Of a stretch of 64,000 nucleotides of DNA, positions 10,881 to 22,325 are shown one piece after another; within the stretch, counting starts at the first letter, position 1; each line of letters starts with the position of its first letter. Below the pieces are notes generated by a model. The model saw only the letters and a program-made list of their open reading frames with translations. It ran no database searches and had not been told where the DNA came from. Source of the stretch: Beroe forskalii (taxonomy: Eukaryota; Ctenophora; Nuda; Beroida; Beroidae); the NCBI GenBank assembly GCA_011033025.1, contig WFMF01000162.1, forward strand, positions 1-64,000, in the 5' to 3' direction. Made by a program: the position numbers and the translations under genes.

Positions 10881-11848
10881 TTAATAATGATGGCAGGCTG
10901 ATGATTTGGTGGGAGGTTTTGGCAAACTATACATATACTGCTCCAAGAACCAATGATGTCCCAAATGCAAACTGAAATGTGATCACAAATCCCGCTACAA
11001 AGACACTGACAACACATGAAACAATTATGGCAAGAGAAGTGGCAAACCTTTCAGGATATTATCAGCATATTTTACAACAACAGCAACCAATAGACCACCA
11101 AATGCTTGCATGGCCACCACCCACCAAACCCACAAATTGTAGCCATGTAAGAAACCTTTCTCTTTCACCACATCCCCATCATTCCACCAAACTCCGAATA
11201 ACCCAACAACCACACCATAACCTGCAAGATGTATGTTCCTCATCCAAAGAGATATATCTGAACCTTTGAGAAGTTTTCAAAAATAGACCCTGCAAAACCA
11301 GATGAACAACATGATAGAAGTACGGCTATCAAACCAAGCAAAGGATTCTGCTCAACATCTGATGCAGTGGAGCTACTACTGCTTTGACTGAGCTGGAACA
11401 GCTGAAACACCAACAAACAACAAAACCAGAGCCATCCATTGGGGTACGAATTAGCTCTTTTCTAAGAAGGAACACAGAAAAATATGGCAGTGGTCATTAT
11501 TTTGAGCTGATAAGTTACCTGGAATACAGCTGCTTCTAAATTGCTTATTGCAACATACTGAAGATTGGCTGGTACAGATATCTTGACAGCATCTTTCCAT
11601 TGGATTACAGTATAATGATGAACATGTTTAAAAAGCCCACTTATTGATCCTTCATTCTTGAATATCACTGCAAAACACGCCAGCATCTTAAACAGTTCAG
11701 CAAGGACAACAGCTGTGGTTGCAAGATACATGTCACCAGGCAATGTTCGGGTATATCTTATGCTCAGGATGAGCATAGCATTTTGTATTGTTAAGACAAT
11801 CAGACTCAAATACTTTAAATTGATGGCACTGTCTTTGGAACCACTCAT
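10881..11848 (-). pseudogene. Broken intronless copy of an SLC35A-type UDP-sugar transporter
   Basis: The SLC35A2/A3 family moves UDP-galactose or UDP-GlcNAc into the Golgi lumen. On the minus strand from ATG 11848 the frame reads [20 protein letters not shown], then TRTLPGD and [20 protein letters not shown], matching the family's first helices. Compared with the family, about eight residues (the YTLQNN region) are missing before [10 protein letters not shown]. The frame then breaks after TTAIF (about 11470), passes stops near 11385, resumes as SSGFAG and [20 protein letters not shown] (11243 on) through [12 protein letters not shown], and shifts again near 11040 and 10930. No introns interrupt it. 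Several frameshifts and stops with intact flanking similarity make this a decayed retrocopy. Which paralogue it came from (A2 or A3) is unclear, and no terminal A-tail was recognised. Confidence 0.85.
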
Positions 11849-12065
11849 TTTCCTAGTTCTCTCTGGCATGAGATGCAACCTCAAATTTGATTGTATAAAT
11901 GTTGGTATAATGGTTAAATGTTGGTTAAATGTTGGTATGATAAAATTAAATACATATTATTAACAACTTCAAAGTTGGGGTGAAAACAGGAAATTACTCC
12001 AACATTGCAATAGATTTATTTTAACTGAATTTGAAGAATTGAAGGTTGTTATTGGGGATGTCACT

Positions 12066-12654
12066 GGGGGCCAACCCATAAACCCCAAAAATTTAACCCC
12101 CATTTACTTTTTCGATATCCACTTGGGGGTTTATGGTGGTTTAATTTTCCAGAAAAAGGTCGAAAATCTTCAATGAAAATTGGCAAATTTCAAAATAGGG
12201 CCAAAATCGTCAACAAAAATGGTACCATTTCAGAAAAAGGCTTGAAAATCGCCAACAAAAATGGTACCATTTCGAAAAGGGTCTAAGATTGTCAACAAAA
12301 ATGGTACCTATTTCAAAAAATGGCCGAAAATGGTACCATTTTAGGAAAGGTTCGAAACAGCAAACAGAAAATGGTACCATTTCAGAAAAGGCTTGAAAAT
12401 CGCTGAAAATGGTACCATTTCAGAAAAGGGCCGAAATTCATCAACAAAAAATGGTACCATTTCAAAAAAAGGCCAAAATCGTCAACAAAAATGGTACCAT
12501 TCCGTAAAATGCCAAAAAATCGTGAACAAAATCAGTCATAAAACAGCAAAATTTAACTAAATTAAGCCCCCATAAACCCCCATAAACCCCCCAAAAATTA
12601 ACCCCCCCATTTGCTATTTTTTCGATATCCACCGGGGTTTATGGGGTTGGCCCC
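12066..12654 (-). mobile_element. Short foldback element of GGTACC-centred repeats, copy 1
   Basis: The ends are inverted: the left begins GGGGGCCAACCCATAAACCCC and the right ends GGGGTTTATGGGGTTGGCCCC. TGTCACT flanks both sides (12059-12065 and 12655-12661), a 7-bp target duplication. The interior is about eight imperfect units of 35-45 bp, each centred on AATGGTACCATT. There is no coding capacity. A second copy lies in opposite orientation at 36029-36592. Confidence 0.85.
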
Positions 12655-12661
12655 TGTCACT

Positions 12662-14460
12662 GTCCAAATAAATATTTTTGGAGTTTCGGACAGGTTTTTG
12701 AGTTTATGAAGAAATAAAATAAACAAAAAATCAGTTAATTGCAGTTAACATCAAACTTTTTTATCATTATTTTTTCCCTCCCCATTGGCCTTTTTGTTAA
12801 TACAAAAAGGCAAATGAGAGGGTTGGCAGAGATCGTGGTCTGGGAGGGTGAGAAATAGAATATGTGTATATCAGGTCCAGTTTTGCAATACAACTACTGT
12901 AATTTCTGGAAAGTGCCCGGATTGCTCCTTATTAATATCAGTCGCGAAAATGTCCCTCCCTCCGTCCCTCCGTCCCCATGTCACATAAACCTTCAAAATA
13001 ACGAATTTCTTAATTCATGGAGCTGTCGGTTGTCAAAAGTATAAATCTTATAGGTTGATCTGGCCCATCCGTGTCGCATGCTCGAACTCCTAAATTATGA
13101 TAAGTTCTAAATCTAATTAGGCTGTTGAAGAATTTGTGTCTTAAAAAGTTAAAATCTTAGGTGTGAGTTGGGCGGTAGATTTGAGGAAAAGGCTTCGGTT
13201 TTGTTCTGGGTTTAGTACCAAAATGCAAAACTATTAGAGTTTCTGCTGGATTCGACTAAGTTTGAGAAATACTATTCGCTGTGAAAGACGAATATTGATT
13301 TCAGGAACAAGAGACAGCATTGAAACAGAAAACACAAGCACGAAATTTGAAAATCGGATAAAAAGTGATATCAACTTAGTATAAACATTCAAGAAAATAC
13401 ATCGCGTGAATAAACGGTGACACAATTTGATAAACGTAAACCAATTCAACAAAATGGCGCGAAATCTACAACGAACTGAGAACAACAACGAACGCCACAA
13501 GAAGAATTTTAGAAGAAATGGCACGCCAATTAGAAATTGTTCTCGTGGTCGCAGCACGCATACATCGAAACAGTATTTATACTCTTATTACTTTATAACG
13601 ACTGCGTTTTGTATTATCTATTATGATGCTAAGGTTACATCAAGCACCGCTGGGGAGGGAAATTAAGCGCCTGCATACGGCCTACGGAACATCAATAATT
13701 GTGTCGGTGCAGGCGCCAATTCTTGTTAAGCTTACAACAATAAAGACTGACAAAAGCGTTTCAAAGATCAGAAAGACAGTCAAAGACCTTTTCAATTTCC
13801 ATGCTGAACCTTGACATCATGTATCCTTCAGCTACACTCAAATGGACATTTATTAAAATGTATAATTTATTACTTGAAATGTTGAGAATTATTTTAGTAC
13901 AGTACTGAGGGAATGCATGATTTAATTGCTGGCCTTGCAAAGCAGCAGGAGTTGGGCACCTCCTATAAAAAACTGCATCCTGAAAATTAACCAGCTGGGG
14001 CCTTTAGGAATTGTTAGTTTTGTCTGAAGCTGTATCTTGCTGCTGCACCAAAATTCATTGATCAAATCCATACCCATTGTGTTGATAAATTTGAGGTGAA
14101 ATTGTGTCAAGTATTAAGAATCAGTTGAAGCTTTCCATTCATATTTTGCTAAGCCCCAGTTGGATCTTGCTTTTTCTTACCTTCCATTCATAATAAGTTT
14201 TCTCAGTCTGACCCTTTATCAAATTCACTAGATTTTACTTTTTAACAATGGTATGTTGTTCCACATTAAGAGGTTGATAATGTAATTTTATTATATTTTA
14301 TCTTGATTTAATAATAATAATAATGATAATTACAAACACATGAACACATTAAGTTAACTAACTTGAGGATGGTGCTTATCACTAAATGGAGGGTTTCTGA
14401 AGATGAGAAGTAATGTTTTAACATTATCCTGAAATTGGTAGTATACCTGCTAGTATAACG
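12662..14460. other. Mostly unassigned sequence with one small open frame
   Basis: AT-rich sequence with no gene I can name. An open frame from ATG 13454 to 13666 (+) gives a basic, asparagine-rich start (MARNLQRTENNNERHKKN) but has no recognised domain. Minus-strand sequence at 13930-14110 reads as glutamine-rich words broken by stops, possibly part of the decayed coding segment described at 14640-15095. Confidence in any of these as genes is low. Confidence 0.3.
13454..13666 (+). CDS. Small hypothetical open frame
   Basis: Seventy codons from ATG 13454, which has a CAAAATGG context. The first half is basic and polar (RTENNNERHKKNFRRN) and the second holds a short hydrophobic stretch (YLYSYYFITTAFCIIYY), then a stop. 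No family recognised. The G at +4 and A at -3 make the start plausible, but length and composition do not separate it from chance. Confidence 0.2.
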   Translation: MARNLQRTENNNERHKKNFRRNGTPIRNCSRGRSTHTSKQYLYSYYFITTAFCIIYYDAKVTSSTAGEGN

Positions 14461-14462
14461 TT

Positions 14463-14601
14463 GGCGTGTCGAACTCATAGATGCGTGGCTTTTCAATGCG
14501 TGGCGTAATCATGCGCGGCTTACTGCCTGTAATTAACAGGCTGTGAGCCGCACGATTATGCCGTGCATAGAAAAGCCGCGCACATATGAGTTCGACACGC
14601 C
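14463..14601. repeat. Long hairpin with arms of about 65 bp
   Basis: The left arm starts GGCGTGTCGAACTCATA and the right ends with its complement, TATGAGTTCGACACGCC. Pairing continues through GGCTTTTC/GAAAAGCC and GCCTGT/ACAGGC to a loop of AATTA. Composition is GC-richer than the flanks. It is either a small MITE or a transcribed hairpin. Confidence 0.85.
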
Positions 14602-14639
14602 CCTGTAACTGGTAGTATAACTCGTAGTAAAACTTGCAG

Positions 14640-15095
14640 TGTAACTGAAGGTACTTTTGATTTGAAGTCCACTTTTGGAATATTGAATATTTACTATTGG
14701 CAATCCCTTATTTTGTTCAAACTGTGAGCAATTAATTTCAACATGCTTCATTGTTTCAATGAATTTTGACTGGTCCTGCCTAAAAAAAGTAAGCATGTTT
14801 GGTTGTTTGTTTGAAGCAGTTAAGCATACTTTTTCTCACAACCTATTACCCATATGTGTGTGCAGACCACTTGATTGAAAAGGCCTTGATGAAGATGCGC
14901 CCAAATTGTGCTTTGACAGAATTTGTATAGATAGTTGAAGTGCGCAGAGGAAATTCGCATCTTTATCGAGGCCTTTAATAATAGAGCAGTCTAAAAAAGA
15001 ATGTGACAGTTTTAACACAGCAACTGCAGCTATATTTTGAAATTTCCCTTTAAAACAGACATTACATGACATTGCAGTACAGTCGCTGCATTGAA
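14640..15095 (-). pseudogene. Coding-like segments of an unrecognised gene
   Basis: Two minus-strand frames follow one another: 15093-14836, containing NIAAVAVLKLSHSFLDCSII and NFLCALQLSIQIL, and then, after a strong acceptor (CTTACTTTTTTTAG at about 14782), QDQSKFIETMKHVEINCSQF at 14781-14660. The amino-acid usage and the acceptor look like genuine exons. The first frame ends in a stop with only a weak donor before it, and the sequence toward 13930 is stop-ridden. It is either a decayed gene or two exons of one I do not recognise. Confidence 0.35.
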
Positions 15096-17920
15096 ACTGC
15101 CATGTTATTTCTCGTTCATTTCAATTAAATTGAAAAAGAGGTAAAGTACCGTTAATTGCTGCTCACAAACACAACCAAATTCTCTTGGGTTTTTGAAAAT
15201 TTTGGGTGTCTGTTTTGTCAGGTTTGTCCATTTTCTCGGAGCCTAGTTCTCTGATGGCTTGATGCCTGCCCTCAGCACAACCTAGCTGCTTCTTTATATA
15301 TGAACCAAGTGGAGGGAGTACATATTAATCAATTAATTAATTAATAAATCTAATATGCTCCTATATGTGAGCCCAATGTACAGAATCATAAGTTACCATA
15401 TTATTATTATTATTATTAAATCTAGACAGCATAAATAAATATACCATTGAGCCTCTTTACGTAGGCATAACATACCCTTAAGTTACCATAAAAGAACTAG
15501 AAACCAGATACTGAAACTTAGAAACTAGCACAAAGCACCAATACCCTAGTATTGGTGCTGTAAAATCTTATAATTGAATTGAATTAAATTTCTTTCATGG
15601 ATCCCGTCAAAGACTATGGTTGAGTTGTTAGAGAGTTCTGTGGCTTGACTACAAAGATGACTGTATTAGTTCTACAAAGAAGATTCTCCAAGCTGTAATT
15701 GTCTTTTTATACTATTTTGGTCCCATTTATCAGTCACTTTTTGTCCCAATTGTTCCAAATGACCTGAATTTATCTGTCTTAATTCACTTTTATGAGTTCC
15801 ATATTCCATTTGTCTCGTCCCATCTGTCCCCAATTATGTCCCTGCCCCTAATCACTTTTTTGAGTCTCATTTTCTCTGTCCCATTTGTCTCAAATCATTT
15901 TTCTGGAGTTAGGGATAATTGGAACAGTGGTACCCCCCCCCCCTTTTCAAATCATTTGAACACAAGTTTCACTACTTCATGAAATGAGAATGATTATAAT
16001 AATTAATTGTAAAATTTACTAGCACACAGCATCTCAGAGGTGGTGATATTTCTGTAACAAGAATTCCAAATTCAGAACAAAACAATGAAGTAAATGTTGG
16101 TATTCTTAAAATTTAATAACATTATAAAGAAGCTTGTGCATGTGGTGTGGGAAATTGTGGTATGGTACTACTTTGAGAAGGTGATAATTTCTCATCAACA
16201 GTTCAACTGGCATAGAATCAATAAAGTACAGACTCATCTATGTAAAAAATGCTCTGGTTACTCCACCTGCAAAGGTGTGCATAAGCGCGCAGCACTTCCC
16301 TAGGGAAGCGCGCCGCGCAATGCTCTACGGACGTTGCCCCGTCTATTTCTTCTGTGGAACGTTGCGCCGCGCGCGAGAGTAGGATAACATCCTACGACGC
16401 AATGCACGCGTGAACAAGGATATACATGTTTTGTAAATTCTGAGGAGGAACGACGGCGTGCCGCGCAAGCAGATTAGGCGCTGGTTAAGGCAAAGCCGTG
16501 CACGTAAGCATCTGATTAGATGAACTAAACACGTGAATCATCTGGATTTCGCAAGTCTTTTCAAAACTTGCTGCACTGTCTAGTGTCTCTATAGGTACCA
16601 TACCTATAAGGAGATTTATAGTTAATCTACTATTGATTAATAGTTGATTCATAGTTATTAGTTGAACGAATTTGGCTCTCAGCATTGATTTATTCTGAGT
16701 TTACAGTATTGAAAGGTCCTTAACAATCATATCCAATTTATTTTAATTTATAAAAATTAAATTCAATTGTCCAAAAAAAACGTGTATTTAATTTGCCCAA
16801 AGTCCCTATAATTTTCATCACATGTGCAATTCATTCATTACATGTGCACAAATAAAAATGTTTCTATTTTCTACTTAGCATCAATTTTTTTTGCAATGAG
16901 TTGCAAAATGAATCAAACTTAATTGAAATTAATTATGGCAAGGGAGGGCCATAGGGGCCATAAGAATTTTTGCAATTAGTGATCCATAACTTACTAGATT
17001 GTAACTGAATTACCTTTGAAACATGAAAATTTTGATGCTTGAAGTGTGAAGAAGAACTTCATATACTGGATACCTATTGCAAGTTTATAGGTGCTTCAGC
17101 GACTGATCCAAGTAAATTCAAAGTTTTTGACCAATTGCCAGAACTGGCCAATACTTATTGTATCGAGTTCAATTGTTGAACTGAATTGAAATTAATTTTT
17201 ACAGCTCAATAATTGTGTGTACAATTACAGTATAATTTTTTCAATTGGATATACAGGGTACAATGTACATTGCACAGTATACATAATGTATAGGGTGCAT
17301 ACTGTATATCATACAACAGGAATGGGATATAAAGGAGCATACCTTCATACTCTGAAATATTAAAAACAGTCTGATTCACAATAATACTGAAAGGTCTCAT
17401 TACAGGGCAAGACTATATCAATATATTTCTAGGTCAATGACCAAACTATAGTTGATAGCAAATATATGTATAAACATTAAACTGTAACTCTTATTCTATT
17501 TGAGGATGTTATTTACTAGTTATTTTTTACAACAACAGTTCCAGCACCAAGACAAATTAGGCCAAAGTTAGGACAAAGAAAACATCAGATGACAGCACCT
17601 AGGATATGTTGGGAATAATGTCTTCTGAGGAGGTGAGTGTTGACCCTAGTAGTTTTCTGATCACATGAATTTTAGGCATCTGATTCAAGAAGCAGTATAA
17701 TTGAAATAAGCAATAAGGCTAGAATTGCTATGGCTGATTGGGTATCTCTTGTAATTAAGGTGTTACTGTACCATCTGTCCCTAACTCTTAATAAAGTGAA
17801 TTAGGACAGGGGAAATTGTGACAAATGGGACAGGGACAATTGAGACAGATAGGATTCAAAAATGATGTTATAACTGTTCTTTAATCTAGTTATCCTAGTG
17901 TGATATTGATAAGAACCCAA
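15096..17920. other. Gene-poor sequence with two GTCCC-rich patches
   Basis: No supported gene. At 15715-15930 the + strand repeats TCCCATTTGTC/TGTCCC words. A complementary patch (GGGACAGGGACAATTGAGAC) lies at 17775-17855. Together they look like the two ends of an old inverted-repeat element about 2.1 kb apart, too diverged for limits to be set. Confidence 0.4.
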
Positions 17921-18860
17921 CTAATCATGACATGACAATTCACATCACCCATTCCCTGTTCCAACTAATCGTGATGTGATGTGTCATGTCATGAGTCATG
18001 TCATGATTAGTTAGAACCTAGGGAATGTATCCCCTGTTCAGAATAAAATCATAACTAATCGTGAGGTGACACATCAGGTCATGACCATTTTTTGATTTTG
18101 GGGTGTCAAAAGGGGAAAATCCCCGTGAAAAAAAGCAATAATTACCATATATTTGAAACAAAAACAAAGGCCAAAACCCGGGGGAAAGGCCCCAAAATTT
18201 TTTTTTTAAAAATACTTTAAAATATTAAATTTTATTGATTTGGGGAAAACAATATAAGTCCCAAACCAAAAATAAAAGACCGGGGGGACAACAACATATC
18301 AGATAAAAACAAAAAAGGGTGTCTTTGGTCGGTGTTTTCTCTGTTGCTGATCAGTAAACAGATATAATGAAAGGTTTACAGGGATATTCTTAAACACAGG
18401 GGGCAAAAATTTCCCGCCCCTTTTTCTGTTCTATATAATTTGGGCCCTCTTTAAATGTAGTTTTCATTTCATTTTTTTTATCTTTAATTTTTTAAAACGG
18501 TTATTAAAGTTGATGCTTGACATTACGCAGGGGAATAAAAAAAAGTATAATTTGGCTTTTAATTACCCTTTTTTAAATTTTTCAGAATCCATGAACCCAC
18601 TTGTTGTTTCTTTGTTCATCACTGGATCTCGCTCTGCTCATTGAAGTCCTTAGTCGGAATCTAGAAGAGGTGTGCACCAGATCATGACATGACATGTCAC
18701 GTCACATTTTGTTGGGATTTTCTTCCAAACAGGGGAGGCATCCCCTATTCTAACTAATCGTGACATGTGACTAATTGTGATGCATCACATCACAATTAGT
18801 TAGAACAGGGGATGTGTGATGTGATGCGTGATGTGATGTGTCGTGTCAGGATAAGTTGAG
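17921..18860. repeat. Palindrome-rich TGACATGACA/ACTAATCGTGA repeats around a noisy block
   Basis: Words such as ACTAATCGTGATGTGATGTG, TCATGTCATGATTAGTTAG and CAGGGGA recur in both orientations at 17925-18095 and 18675-18850. Between them (18100-18600) the sequence becomes homopolymer-rich (runs such as CCCCGTGAAAAAAA and TTTTTTTTTAAAAA), like the first 240 bases of the window. The pattern fits an inverted-repeat element whose interior may be a poorly resolved consensus. Confidence 0.5.
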
Positions 18861-20080
18861 GTCTAAGAATTGTCTTAAATTTACTGTCCATACTTTATAA
18901 TAGCTTCAAGCATATCTTCTTTGAATAAAAAATACAGTCATCTTTGTAAAAGTCAACCCACAGCTCCAACCATTGTCTTTGATGGGACCATGAAAAAAAA
19001 ATCCTTCATCAGAGAGCTAGGCAGATCCAAATAAAGCATAGGTATTAATTTTGATAGTACCCATGGACCTTCAAATATTCAGATATCATTAGCTGGTACT
19101 GAGCCAAATTATCATCTCTCACTTTCCTCTTCTCAATTCTTCAGATCAGTCATTGCTCATTGCCAAATGCCTCATGCTTAATAAAGAAGATTAAATGTTA
19201 CCCCGGTATCCTTTTGAGGCCAGTGTATTACACAGTGCCTGGGTAGTTTTTGCAGTGTATGACAGGATGCAAAGTACTTTAAATGCAGCACACCTTGTAA
19301 AATTACCCAGGCACAGTGTAATATGTCATGGTTTATCTGATTTAAATCCAATCAAAACTTGAACTCTGTCATGGCTCCTTCAGGTAGTGACATGTGGAAT
19401 GGCAGTAAGGCCCAATTTTGAACCACCCAAAAATAAGTGGTGTGGATGCATCATCAGATTTCAGGGCGTTTGAAATGTCAGAGGTAAGGATCCAGCAGTC
19501 ATCCTCTGATACCAGGGTTGCAGTAGCACCAAAAATTTAATTAGCGCTGATGAGTCAGTGATAGAGTAAACTTTGCACAATGCTGACGTGACCTTTTGGT
19601 GCACAAAAGCAGAGCAAGAGTTCATTTCATGTTATCAATGAATCCTGTTTTGCCATCATGGAGGGGCTGAAGATGATTCTGAGCCCTGAAGATGTTCACC
19701 TCAACATGGAAAGCTTCCTAACTGCTTTGGAGGTTTTTTTCCTGGAAATGTTGCTCTAGCTCTCCACTTAAACATTGCCTAAGTGGCAAAGGCATCCAGA
19801 TTTGGTTAGAGGATCTGTCTGAGACCCATTTGGACTAGTTGAAATTGGCATGGATACCCATACCACCAATGGTACAAGTTTTGAAAGAGAAACCTTCTTT
19901 GATTAGCAAAGTTGAGAATGAGCCTTAAAACCTAGCTGGACTTGGAAGCAACTCTGGGATTAACTCCAGATAGCAGATAGCAGGATTTCACCTGAACAGA
20001 GAAACCACCTCAAAGGATTGGTGTGTAGGTTTAAGAAATATTTTCCACTGGTCTCAAAGGGCATGGTTTGAAACCCACCA

Positions 20081-20204
20081 TGGTCACCAGTTAAAGTGCT
20101 TGGGACCTGGGAACGGGGGCCTGCCATAGGGCATAGATTCATTTGAATCTATGCCCTATGGTGGGCTCTTGTCCTCGGGTCCCAAGCACTTCAACTGGTG
20201 ACCA
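20081..20204. repeat. Near-perfect hairpin with arms of about 58 bp
   Basis: The left arm begins TGGTCACCAGTTAAAGTGCT and the right arm ends AGCACTTCAACTGGTGACCA. The stem closes on GGCATAGATTC and GAATCTATGCC with a loop of only four bases. The arms differ by a few mismatches. The short loop suggests a recently formed palindrome or a structured transcript. Confidence 0.9.
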
Positions 20205-20722
20205 TATTGCTTACACACAGAACTAAAGGCAGAGATCAAGAATCTGATATAAAGACAGAGATCATAGGTCCAGTCCCAGCTAACTTATTCACATCTGACA
20301 TTTACATTGTGGTTAGATCTTATGGAAAATAATGCAACAGAATAAGCAGATCCTATTTATTCTTGGTATAGTTCTCTTATTTCACATCATAGCTGCTGAA
20401 TTGCCCTCCTTTTGGAAGAACACCTTCACATGCCCCCCTTTTGCCCTATTTTTGAATCTTTCCCCCTCTTTCAAGCTTAGTCAAAATTTACCTACCTATA
20501 AAAGCTAGCAACCAAAACAAAATAGAAAAAATGGTCAACATAATTTCGAAAATTTACTTATATTAAGAACTATTTTGGATCAATTTTAAAAGATTTTCCC
20601 ATCATGCATTTTTCAAGTGGCATCCAAAAAGGGGGAAAAAAAGGTCGCCCATAAATTTCGATTGATCTCAATTGTCCTAGTTGTTCTAATTAATCTCAAT
20701 TGTCCTAGTTGTTCTAATTAAT

Positions 20723-20820
20723 TAATGGCAATCAATTTCGTCGTTCTACGACATCTTCAGGTCTCGAATTTAAATTCTAAACCTGAAGATTTCGTAGAAC
20801 GACGAAATTGATTGGCATTA
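20723..20820. repeat. 98-bp hairpin, arms of about 38 bp
   Basis: The left arm contains GGCAATCAATTTCGTCGTTC and the right arm its complement, GAACGACGAAATTGATTGGC. The arms have only a couple of mismatches and a loop of about 17 bases. Both outer edges are TAAT/ATTA. Size and pairing would suit either a miniature inverted-repeat transposon or a precursor of a small RNA. Confidence 0.85.
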
Positions 20821-21479
20821 AAGAACCGCATCGTTTAGATTTGTACCTGTACCATTGAGTCAAAAGAGAATAAATCAATTACTCATCAATAATTATACTT
20901 TAATTTGATCTTTATTTAAGAAACAATTGAGCCGCCTCTTGCATGCCATACCTATAGTTCATGTGATCAGGTCTCAGCTGAGGTCTCAGCTGGGGTCAAC
21001 ACTCACCTCATCAGTAAACATCATTTCTCTGATACTGTCTTCTGAAATTCTGATCCGTTTTTTGTCTTGACTGTTGGCTGTCGAAGTGTAGGTACCTATT
21101 TAAATAATTCCAGTATTCTCTTCTTGGCTCAGCAAAGTGAAATGACTAAGTTCTGAAATTCAAGAACTTACCCGTTTCACGTTGCCAAGCTTAGAAGACA
21201 ATACTGATACTATTCATTCTATATGCAGCTAATAGATAATTATATCCGTTTCCAGTTTAATTTACTCAGTACTCAGCCAGTTCATAAATCTGCTAAAGTT
21301 TTGACAGGTTCGGTATATTTCTAGGTTCAGTACAATTGGGCATCTTGGCTCAGTCAGAACCTCTCACGTAACTTCTCACCCTTATAACAGATTACACTAT
21401 TACGTTGTGTAAAAAGCACGTTTTTAGACTAGATTCGGTACCGTGTGTTTTATTGAAAATTTTTTAAGCACAAAAAAAT

Positions 21480-22325
21480 CGTGCAAAGTATGCCAATTGT
21501 GCCTAAATGGTTGGACCACATGCCTATCTCGGTACCTATCTGGTTAGTGGTAAGCAAAAATTTTGACCTAACCATGATGGCCATCCACCAATTAGGTACT
21601 GACCCTAAGTGGTTACTGGTCGGCCAAAATTGCCGTCAACCACCTGCCCAATTTCAATGGATTTTCATGCTCTTGAATAACATAATTTCATTATTATTTA
21701 TTTCTTATTATTTATTCTAATTCATATTGAAACTATGGATTGAAGCAGGAGTTTCAGTGAAATTATAAGGAAGAAAACATTAAACAATGATTTATATTGA
21801 GGGAGGTGTAAACTCCTTTTTAAAACTTATAAAAAATTGATCTAATGCTTTCACAAGGGTAGCCGTGTAACATCTTTATTCTCAATTCTTGTGTTTCATT
21901 TCATTATACATAAAATTCTGTGAAACGGAGTGTATTGTAGACGTGTATCTCTTGTGCAGCAATGGGTAGCAATTGTTGAAACCTGTTTTGTTCACCCCAG
22001 TGAGCTGCTTAATTTGATCAAAGGTCCCAGACGAATTATTGTAAAATCGGTGTTTTGTGTCGGTGTATTGTATTGACCCAATACTCAAATACAATATGAA
22101 CAATGCAATATGAACAATAAAAATGTAATGCTGTGACGTTTTGTACTTTTTCTGCAAAATTTTACATTTTTCCCACATTAAGCTACCTAAATTTGTAAAA
22201 TCTGGGACCAGTAAGGTCCCAAACTCTAACTGGTCGGTACTTAGGTGGACCCATTTAGTTAGTGCCCAGACCCTAACTGACCAGACCTCTTGGGTCACCC
22301 ACCTCTTAATAACTGTCATGTGATC
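21480..22325. repeat. Diverged inverted repeat around 0.6 kb of unique sequence
   Basis: Words at 21500-21660, such as CCACCAATTAGGTACTGACC and AAGTGGTTACTGGTC, are mirrored in complement at 22190-22315 (GACCAGTAAGGTCCC, ACTGGTCGGTACTTAGGTGG). The match is imperfect. Small open frames in this interval (for example 21481-21720) lie inside the arms and are not considered genes. Confidence 0.45.

Noticed and set aside
11658-11963. 101-codon plus-strand frame
   Set aside because: It is antisense to the SLC35A pseudogene, whose similarity lies on the minus strand.
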